In this document: positions 42,158-47,191 of the stretch, one piece after another
Layout of the letters: each line of letters starts with the position of its first letter
How positions within the stretch are numbered: the stretch's first letter is position 1
Source: a virus
DNA length: 47,191 bases
Strand: one strand, 5' to 3'
IMG/VR virus record: IMGVR_UViG_3300036850_000051
Location: 1-47,191 of that record
Notes under the pieces: generated by a model
Databases searched by the model: none
What the model saw: only the letters and a program-made list of their open reading frames with translations
What the model was told of the DNA's origin: nothing
Position numbers and translations under genes: made by a program

Positions 42158-42508
42158 TCAGAAGCCGAGCAGCGTCGCCGGCGCGCCAGCCGTGCGGATA
42201 CTGCGCTGACTCGGCGAGACCGTTCCCGTCGAGACACGCCCCGCACTCCCAGCGGCAGCCCGGCGGCGCGTACGCTGCGCGACGGTCTTCGCCTGCGCGA
42301 TGCTCGCGGCCGTCTCTCGGACGACGCTGGGGGGATTGGTCGCGGCGACCTGCTGCGCCGGCGTGCGCCGTTCGACCGGGGTCGGCGTGGGTGCGAGCAC
42401 GGGCTGCGTGCCGAACCGCTCGCCTTGTTTCCGCCGCCGGCCGAGAAAGAACCCGCCGACGCCGGCGCCGATGGCCGCACCGAGCGCGAGCGTGGAAAAG
42501 CCTGCCAT
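42158..42508 (-). CDS. Small membrane-anchored protein, 116 aa
   Basis: GAGAGAGG precedes the ATG at 42508. A Gly/Ala-rich hydrophobic helix (FSTLALGAAIGAGVGGFFLG) is followed by RRRKQ, then a Pro/Thr-rich disordered tail with basic patches. It could be an ejected or membrane-inserted virion component. No family is recognised. Confidence 0.66.
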   Translation of the reverse strand: MAGFSTLALGAAIGAGVGGFFLGRRRKQGERFGTQPVLAPTPTPVERRTPAQQVAATNPPSVVRETAASIAQAKTVAQRTRRRAAAGSAGRVSTGTVSPSQRSIRTAGAPATLLGF

Positions 42509-42543
42509 GCCTCTCTCCAAGTTATTCGGGTACCTGGCCCTAG

Positions 42544-42762
42544 CTAGATTTCACGCCGTTCAACGACTTTCACTCGCAGGGCCGCGCCGTTATTCGGATC
42601 GTTCACAGCCTTCAGAAACGCGTCCAGATACCGCTGGCCGATAAATTCGCCGACGATTTCTCCGTCTAGAGAGCCCGTGCGTGTCCGATACGTAAGAGCA
42701 AGTTTCACGCGGACGTGCGGTCCGGACGCCGTCCACTTCCCGCCCGGCGGTTTCTGCCTCAT
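42544..42762 (-). CDS. Unknown small protein, 72 aa
   Basis: I prefer the ATG at 42762 soon after the previous stop; an in-frame GTG at 42783 would add seven residues. Beta-rich (HVRVKLALTYRTRTGSLDGE) with one helix (QRYLDAFLKAV) and a basic end. It lies in the group of small genes between the terminase and portal. No family is recognised. Confidence 0.63.
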   Translation of the reverse strand: MRQKPPGGKWTASGPHVRVKLALTYRTRTGSLDGEIVGEFIGQRYLDAFLKAVNDPNNGAALRVKVVERREI

Positions 42763-42770
42763 CGCCTGTT

Positions 42771-43319
42771 CTATTGCCTCCACCGCTCGACCTGAATGCG
42801 CGGAACTCCTATGTCGTCGCCGACTTGAAAGTTAGTCGCGCATGTCTCGAGCCGATAGCCTGGCAGCAGATATTGGTTATCCGGAATCGGGACGGTGAAC
42901 TCAGTGTTCGTGACGGGCGTCGTCGTCGCGACGCCAGGAAAGAAATTGTAACTGCGCGACAAGCTCGCGATCTGATTCTGGCGCGACGGACTGAAGAAGT
43001 AGAGCTGCGGCGCGTCGGTTTCGATGCAGAGGCCGATCTCGCGGTTCGCGGCCGTGGCCGAAGTCGTCAGCGCAATGCGCACAGATAACAGACGCCATCG
43101 GTGCCCAGCTGGCACAGTTTCAAGCATCTGCGCGCCGGCGGCTGGGTCGGCGCCAGCGATTTGTACAATCTCGCCCGTGCCAGGTTGGAAGCGGCCTGCG
43201 GATCGGAAAGTACCCTGTGCTTCGACAGAGCGATACCAGCCGGACGAGAGCAGCGTTACGATCGCGGAGATGGCCGCGGCGATGGCGATCTGAGAAAGCC
43301 TGGTCCGTTCGGTAATCAT
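42771..43319 (-). CDS. Membrane-anchored or secreted beta-rich protein, 182 aa
   Basis: The ATG overlaps the GNAT stop (ATGA). An N-terminal hydrophobic helix (about 10-28, AIAAAISAIVTLLSSGWY) looks like a membrane anchor or uncleaved signal. A globular beta-rich domain (RFQPGTGEIVQIAG, RWRLLSVRIALTTS, EFTVPIPDNQYLLPGYRLE) with cysteines follows. It may be a virion surface or host-envelope protein. The family is unknown. Confidence 0.68.
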   Translation of the reverse strand: MITERTRLSQIAIAAAISAIVTLLSSGWYRSVEAQGTFRSAGRFQPGTGEIVQIAGADPAAGAQMLETVPAGHRWRLLSVRIALTTSATAANREIGLCIETDAPQLYFFSPSRQNQIASLSRSYNFFPGVATTTPVTNTEFTVPIPDNQYLLPGYRLETCATNFQVGDDIGVPRIQVERWRQ

Positions 43320-43888
43320 GTCAACCTCTTCACGTATGCGGTCTCGACCTCGACGTACCCCATGCGCTCGTAGAACCGGCCGACGTTGGTCTCCTTCGGC
43401 GCGACCATTTTAACCAACCTGAGCCCTTTCTGTCGCGCCCATTTTTCGGCGGCCCACAATAGCTTGGGGCCAGTCGTCCCGCGGCGGTGCTCCGGCTCGA
43501 CCCACCAGGCAATCTCATCCAGGAACGGCTTGCCGCTAATCGGGTCATTGAGGGGAAACGCGGCGAGCATGCCGATGAGCGGACGATGCTGGACGGTCAC
43601 TCCGTTCAACACAGCGGCGCGCTGTGCTTCGGCGACAAAGATCACGCCGACCTGCAGGCACCTAGAGACTAGATGCGCGAGCTGCTGCAGGTTAACCGTG
43701 AGGATCTCACCGTACTGTGTTTGCTCGAGGAAATGCCGTGCCAGCTCGAACACGCGCTCCGCGTCGTCGAGCCCGGCTTTGCGGATGACTATCTTCCCTC
43801 GCGCGCGCGTCGCCGCGCCAGTTTCTCGAGGCGCCGCGCCGCTTTCCCGCGGACCTTCGGATGCGCCCGGCGGAACGTCGCCCCCCAC
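43316..43888 (-). CDS. GNAT-type N-acetyltransferase-like protein, start uncertain
   Basis: The domain begins near IVIRKAGLDDAERVFELARH and continues through FVAEAQ...GMLAAFPL to PFLDEIAWWVEPEHRRGTTGPKLLWAAEKWARQKGLRLVK and NVGRFYERMGYVEVE, a clear GNAT fold. The RRGTTGPKLL turn stands where the acetyl-CoA pyrophosphate loop lies. No ATG occurs near the fold's start. I use the in-frame GTG at 43888, which lacks a Shine-Dalgarno sequence. Alternatives are a rare ATA/ATC start behind GAGGG, or -1 frameshifting from the overlapping 78-residue gene. Phage GNATs near terminase may modify host or virion proteins. Confidence 0.75.
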   Translation of the reverse strand: MGGDVPPGASEGPRESGAAPRETGAATRARGKIVIRKAGLDDAERVFELARHFLEQTQYGEILTVNLQQLAHLVSRCLQVGVIFVAEAQRAAVLNGVTVQHRPLIGMLAAFPLNDPISGKPFLDEIAWWVEPEHRRGTTGPKLLWAAEKWARQKGLRLVKMVAPKETNVGRFYERMGYVEVETAYVKRLT

Positions 43889-44025
43889 CGCGTCACGTTC
43901 GAGAGCCGGTATGTGGTCCCGTCGTGCTCCGAGACGATCGTGTCCCCGCTCTTGAAGGCCGGCCGTCCCGTCACGTGTTGAATTACCTCCTGCACCAGAT
44001 CCGTCGCCGGTCGCTTTTGCTCCAT
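43789..44025 (-). CDS. Unknown basic protein, 78 aa
   Basis: GGAG lies eight bases before the ATG at 44025, just after the large terminase. Beta-rich middle (DTIVSEHDGTTYRLSNVTRW) with a strongly basic C-terminus (RRLEKLARRRAREGR), likely nucleic-acid binding. The end overlaps the GNAT frame by 100 bases. No family is recognised. Confidence 0.7.
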   Translation of the reverse strand: MEQKRPATDLVQEVIQHVTGRPAFKSGDTIVSEHDGTTYRLSNVTRWGATFRRAHPKVRGKAARRLEKLARRRAREGR

Positions 44026-44054
44026 TTGTCGGCTCCATCGATCTGTCTGCTTCC

Positions 44055-45551
44055 TTACCGCGGCTCGAAGGGATTGAACTCATGCTCGACCTCGCCGCCT
44101 TGCGCCTCGAGCACGTACGGGTCGAAATCGTGCTTCGTTTTCGCGCCGTGCCGCAGCTCCTCCATCAGCGCGGCCGGCTGATCGGGCACGGCGAAGGTCT
44201 GCATCAGCCCGTCCGCCAGGTCGGGCGAGCGTCCGAGCCGCTCTTTGATTTGGTCCTTCTCCTCGAGGACGAACTTGCCGCCGATGAACGTGTACGTCGG
44301 CTCCGTTAGCTCGCCGACCAGCTCCGGGATGTTCGGTAGCGCGCCACCCGCCTTCACCCACTTCGCGCCCTCGAGCCACATCTCCGCGCGCCGGTTCTTA
44401 TAGCGGCGATCGAGCGCGGGATCGCTCGCGATGATCGGAATGACCGGATAGCCGGCCGTGATCAGGTTGTCCACGACGCCATGGCCCCAATGGCCCGTGT
44501 CGTCGATCAGAATCAGCTCCGCCTTCCAATCCGTGAAGCCCTTCGCGACGCGCGCGGCAATCGACGTCGTCCGCTGCACCCGCATCACAACCGGCCGGAA
44601 GGCCGCCAGGCCCTGCCGCGGGAAGATGACCGTTCGGTCGTCGCCGAAGCGCGCGACGTCTATACCCAGCCGCTTCTGACTCCAGTCGTAGGCGTCAGTC
44701 CGCAGATGCCGGTGCATCGCGCGCTCGACCTCCTCGACGCCGAGGAGCGCGTTGATTGAAGCCGGCGGGAACTCCCCCAGGACGTTGACCATGACCCAGG
44801 GGTTGTCTCGGCCGTAGCTCGCGATCTGCTGCTTGGCCCAATCGAGCTTGATCCGCGAGCTGCGCCTGGGATTGTTCGGATCGCCGGTGATCTGGATCAC
44901 GCGCCACAGATGCTTATCCACCGTGCAGGCGCGATACAGCGGGCCGGTCGTGTGCGTCGGGTTGCCGGACTGAACGACCTTCGTCTCGATGCCGCTCGCC
45001 AGGACGGCCTCAGCCGTCGTCATGACGGCCTGCGGGATGCCGCCCGACTCATCGAGCACGAACAGCACATAGTCGGCGTGGATGCCGGCCAGCGCGTCCG
45101 ACTGCTGCTGCGCGTCGGCTTTCTTCGGCCAGGTCCGCGCGACGGCGAACCAGGTCTCCGGATACTCTCGGTTGAAGACCCGGCTTTTGGTCCACTCGAA
45201 CGCCTCGCTGAAGAACGCCGACTTGCCGCGCCACTTGGCAATCTCCGGCCAGAGGTTCGTATCGAGGTTGTCGCCGGTGATCGACGTCGCTCCGACCTTT
45301 GGATGGCTCTGCGGATCACGTCCGCCGCGCGTGCCCAGGAAGTTCAGGATGAACCAAGCCAGGAGCGCCGTCTTGCCCGGACCCTTGCAGGCTTTGAACG
45401 CGATGCGCTCGATTGCGGGATTGGCGAAGGCCCGAAGGCCCTCGAGCTGCCACGGGTCGGGCTCGACCTGGAACTCCTCGCGGACCATCTCCTCCGGATG
45501 CGCCCGCCAGCGCAGCAGCTTTTCGCGCGCCCGCGCTATGAGGCTGCTCAA
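44055..45551 (-). CDS. terL: Large terminase subunit (packaging ATPase/nuclease)
   Basis: I place the start at a TTG (45551) that overlaps the previous stop (TTGA) with AGAGGT seven bases upstream, giving 498 aa; a GTG at 45614 would add 21. The ATPase has Walker A KACKGPGKT (about 53-61) and Walker B VLFVLDES with D167-E168. The RNase-H-like nuclease has D298 (GIDVARFG), D350/D351 (ILIDDTGHWG) and D447 (SPDLADGL). It cuts concatemers and pumps DNA into the head through the portal. Confidence 0.95.
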   Translation of the reverse strand: MSSLIARAREKLLRWRAHPEEMVREEFQVEPDPWQLEGLRAFANPAIERIAFKACKGPGKTALLAWFILNFLGTRGGRDPQSHPKVGATSITGDNLDTNLWPEIAKWRGKSAFFSEAFEWTKSRVFNREYPETWFAVARTWPKKADAQQQSDALAGIHADYVLFVLDESGGIPQAVMTTAEAVLASGIETKVVQSGNPTHTTGPLYRACTVDKHLWRVIQITGDPNNPRRSSRIKLDWAKQQIASYGRDNPWVMVNVLGEFPPASINALLGVEEVERAMHRHLRTDAYDWSQKRLGIDVARFGDDRTVIFPRQGLAAFRPVVMRVQRTTSIAARVAKGFTDWKAELILIDDTGHWGHGVVDNLITAGYPVIPIIASDPALDRRYKNRRAEMWLEGAKWVKAGGALPNIPELVGELTEPTYTFIGGKFVLEEKDQIKERLGRSPDLADGLMQTFAVPDQPAALMEELRHGAKTKHDFDPYVLEAQGGEVEHEFNPFEPR

Positions 45552-45754
45552 TCGATCGACCTCTTGCCAATCGGACGCTCCGGGACGGTCCCGCGCCAGG
45601 AGCAAGCGAGGCACTGCAGCATGTCAGTCGTCCGCGCTGGGAACTCCCTGCTCATCAGCTCATCCTCGCCGCAGCAGGGGCACAGCGGCCAGCCGTCGCG
45701 CCGATACTCGAACGTCTCGCGTGTCGCGGGATTGACGCGCTTTATATCAGCCAT
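45548..45754 (-). CDS. Small zinc-ribbon protein, 68 aa
   Basis: Two cysteine pairs, CPCC (about 25-28) and CLAC (about 48-51), in a short basic protein starting MADIKRVNPATRETFEYRRD indicate a single zinc ribbon. It overlaps the previous gene by 13 bases and the terminase start by TTGA. Possibly a packaging accessory, unproven. Confidence 0.68.
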   Translation of the reverse strand: MADIKRVNPATRETFEYRRDGWPLCPCCGEDELMSREFPARTTDMLQCLACSWRGTVPERPIGKRSID

Positions 45755-45906
45755 CGCAGCGCCAGCTCCGCAATGACGCCGATCGCAATCGCGCGCCAGC
45801 AGTCGCCGCAGAAGATAAAGAAGTCTGATCTAAACACGCCGCGGGCGTTCGCGCGCACCCGTGACACTCCGCAATTCCTGCAGCCGGACGGAGCCGTCCA
45901 ATTCAC
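45742..45906 (-). CDS. Small cysteine-pair protein, 54 aa
   Basis: A GTG at 45906 overlaps the previous stop (GTGA); an in-frame upstream start at 45948 is possible. The sequence has CRNC and later CGDC, enough for one zinc site, and a hydrophobic C-terminus (AIAIGVIAELALRWLI). The role is unknown. Confidence 0.58.
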   Translation of the reverse strand: MNWTAPSGCRNCGVSRVRANARGVFRSDFFIFCGDCWRAIAIGVIAELALRWLI

Positions 45907-46151
45907 AGGCGCTCGCTCTTGACGCGTGGCAGCAGTATGCGCGTCCACCAGGGCAGCCGGCGCCGGCGTTCGCAGCTCTCAAGGTCCTCGAGGCGCCGGC
46001 GCGTCTCGTCGTGCTCGCGCTCGAGGCCTGGTCTGCCTTTGCTCCGGCCGTTGCCGAGCACCAGCCCTTCGAGGCGCGCGAGCCTCTCGTCGATGGTCAG
46101 CCCTTCGACCAGATGCTCGCGTAGCGGCGTCCGTTTGCCTGGTGCCGCCAT
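45903..46151 (-). CDS. Unknown charged helical protein, 82 aa
   Basis: The ATG at 46151 overlaps the stop of the 47-residue gene (ATGA). The protein is highly charged and helical (TIDERLARLEGLVL, LEREHDETRRRLEDLESCER), ending in WWTRILLPRVKSERL, which could contact membrane or DNA. Found between the two terminase genes; role unknown. Confidence 0.66.
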   Translation of the reverse strand: MAAPGKRTPLREHLVEGLTIDERLARLEGLVLGNGRSKGRPGLEREHDETRRRLEDLESCERRRRLPWWTRILLPRVKSERL

Positions 46152-46294
46152 CAGCGACGCCGGCGGCGCATGCTCTTGATCGCCTGCGCGACGCCCACCG
46201 CATAGGGGTTCCGCACCCGGCCAGCGCCCTTCCGGAGAATGGCCTTCGCGATCCGGTGGCCCTTTTTCAGTGTGCGCTTCGAGATTTTCGCCAT
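46151..46294 (-). CDS. Small basic protein, 47 aa
   Basis: The ATG at 46294 overlaps the small-terminase stop (ATGA), and the stop overlaps the next start the same way. The product MAKISKRTLKKGHRIAKAIL, then RKGAGRVRNPYAVGVAQAIK, ends SMRRRRR. It is very basic with an amphipathic helix, so nucleic-acid binding is likely. Coupling on both sides argues that it is real despite its size. Confidence 0.65.
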   Translation of the reverse strand: MAKISKRTLKKGHRIAKAILRKGAGRVRNPYAVGVAQAIKSMRRRRR

Positions 46295-46863
46295 CACGCA
46301 CTCGCCTCCTCATCTTCACCAGCCAGGATCGCCGCGAGACTGTGCTCGTGCTTATGGAGGTGTTGCTGCTTCAGCCGACCCTGCGCGATCGCCATCAGCT
46401 CACGCGCCTTCAGGCCGTCGTGTAGCGTGATCGCGTCGCCGAACGGGCCCGGCTTGATGGACCTCACCGCCAGCCGCAGCGACTCCGGCCACCGCGTAAT
46501 CGGCAGCAGCTTACCCTCCGCGTCGAAGGCGTCGCCGATGTCCGCACGCGCCGCCAAGGACAGCAGCCCGATCGCTTCGTCGCCGTCCATCTCGAGGCGC
46601 TTCATGCGCTCGTTGCGGGCGTCGTTCAGCGCCTTCAGAACCTCGACTTTTCTCAACAGGCGCCAGGCGAGGGTCGCGGCGCTCTCCGGCATCACGTTGG
46701 GATGGATCGCGAGATAGGCGCCGGTGCCGTTGCCCCCGTTGTTCAGATACTCGAGCACGAAGGCGCGCTCTTCCGGTGTCAGCGTTTCCTGTTTCGGCGT
46801 CGCCTTGGCGCGAGAGCGTCGGCTTTTTGAGCGCCGTTTATTCCTCCGGGAATGTTTCTTCAC
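46294..46863 (-). CDS. terS: Small terminase subunit, 189 aa
   Basis: After a basic N-terminus (MKKHSRRNKRRSKSRRSRAK) comes the terminase-2 type DNA-binding helix-turn-helix (LTPEERAFVLEYLNNGGNGT, then ESAATLAWRLLRKVEVLKAL). The middle (GDEAIGLLSLAARADIGDAF) is the usual oligomerisation part and the C-terminus is His/Glu-rich. It recognises the packaging site and activates the large subunit. The start is a GTG nine bases after the previous stop, without a clear Shine-Dalgarno sequence. Confidence 0.9.
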   Translation of the reverse strand: MKKHSRRNKRRSKSRRSRAKATPKQETLTPEERAFVLEYLNNGGNGTGAYLAIHPNVMPESAATLAWRLLRKVEVLKALNDARNERMKRLEMDGDEAIGLLSLAARADIGDAFDAEGKLLPITRWPESLRLAVRSIKPGPFGDAITLHDGLKARELMAIAQGRLKQQHLHKHEHSLAAILAGEDEEASA

Positions 46864-46871
46864 TGATGGGT

Positions 46872-47191
46872 TCAGGGTAACACGCCGGAGTTAGAGCCGG
46901 GCTGCGGCTTCGCTTTGGCGCGAGCGTCCTCACGCGCCCAATGGGCGAGCGCCGTTCGCAATCCACGGATGCCGTTGGCCGCATCGTACAGGCCGTGCTC
47001 ACGGGCGAACATCTCAGAGCCAGCGAGGCCCTCGAGCAGCAGATCGAACGGCGTCAGCTTAGGCGGAGATGGCGGAGGCGGATACGTCGCGCGGCGCGCG
47101 CCTGATGGCGGTAACGCATATCGGTGAGAATCGTCGCCACAGTTCCAGCGCCTCTGCTGCCGCACGAGTTCCCATCCTCTGAACACACGCG
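46872..47191 (-). CDS. Small helix-turn-helix protein, C-terminal part (gene crosses the circular join)
   Basis: This is the end of the gene that begins at 354. In the join-closed map it runs from 354 through 1 to 46982 and ends at a TGA at 46872. The new part after the join is a helix (AANGIRGLRTALAHWARED) and a Lys/Pro-rich tail ending GSNSGVLP. Within the repeated 209 bases the right copy has Ser where the left has Pro in the polyproline run. It ends nine bases before the small terminase GTG. Confidence 0.8.
   Translation of the reverse strand, partial: RVFRGWELVRQQRRWNCGDDSHRYALPPSGARRATYPPPPSPPKLTPFDLLLEGLAGSEMFAREHGLYDAANGIRGLRTALAHWAREDARAKAKPQPGSNSGVLP
46983..47191. repeat. Terminal direct repeat, right copy
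   Basis: Second copy of the 209-base repeat at 1-209. The single mismatch (A at 47069 against G at 87) changes a proline to a serine in a polyproline run of the gene crossing the join. It is therefore a real population variant or a sequencing error. Confidence 0.93.

Noticed and set aside
1-47191. tRNA genes, integrase/attachment site, or lysogeny repressor
   Set aside because: No tRNA-like T-loop consensus, recombinase motifs or classic repressor helix-turn-helix with a divergent promoter were seen; lysogeny is not supported, although the dyads show some regulation.

Overview
The window is an essentially complete genome of a GC-rich tailed bacteriophage with a short (podovirus-type) tail. 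The first 209 bases recur at the end (46983-47191) with one mismatch, so the unit length is about 46,982 bp in circular form. One small helix-turn-helix gene is split across the join. No bacterial genes, integrase, tRNA, ribosomal RNA or CRISPR array were seen. The host cannot be named from sequence; the high GC content suggests a high-GC bacterium.

Every supportable gene lies on the minus strand. Genes are packed with ATGA, GTGA or TTGA stop/start overlaps, so the genome reads as one unidirectional programme. Going down in coordinate from about 15.0 kb: a promoter with a perfect TTGACA box (15003-15008) precedes small zinc-ribbon and unknown proteins, a Rad52/Mgm101-like annealing protein, a RecB-like nuclease and an HNH protein. 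A near-consensus promoter (11035-11063) precedes more small genes, a coiled-coil protein with a TerS-like insert and an SF2 helicase. After a gene-poor ~600 bp stretch (4868-5463) come a MazG-like protein, a probable helicase loader, DnaB, a RuvC-like resolvase, an MT-A70-type adenine methylase and a C2H2 zinc-finger protein. No DNA polymerase, primase or RNA polymerase is recognisable, so host enzymes are probably used.

The reading passes through the circular join into the late region: small terminase, small linker genes, large terminase, a GNAT-like protein, portal, Bbp19-like protein, scaffold, major capsid, Bbp16-like cement protein, a 1164-residue lectin-like/tail-adaptor fusion, nozzle protein, capsid staple, three internal virion proteins (T7 gp14-, gp15- and gp16-like) and a collagen-like fibre. 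The gp16-like protein is a 3275-residue polyvalent protein with ADP-ribosyltransferase-like and zincin-like regions. The lysis region (M15 endolysin, holin-like and membrane proteins) ends at 15095. The structural set resembles the epsilon15/Bordetella BPP-1 type of podovirus.

Most interesting: the giant ejected multi-enzyme protein; the tail adaptor fused behind a ~900-residue exposed domain with a possible internal start; a 13-15 bp TTGTTG-N-CAACAA dyad at two promoters and one start codon; a hydrophobic N-terminal extension on the capsid protein; a eukaryote-type C2H2 finger; a TerS-like helix-turn-helix inside an early protein; and strong over-representation of CTCGAG.
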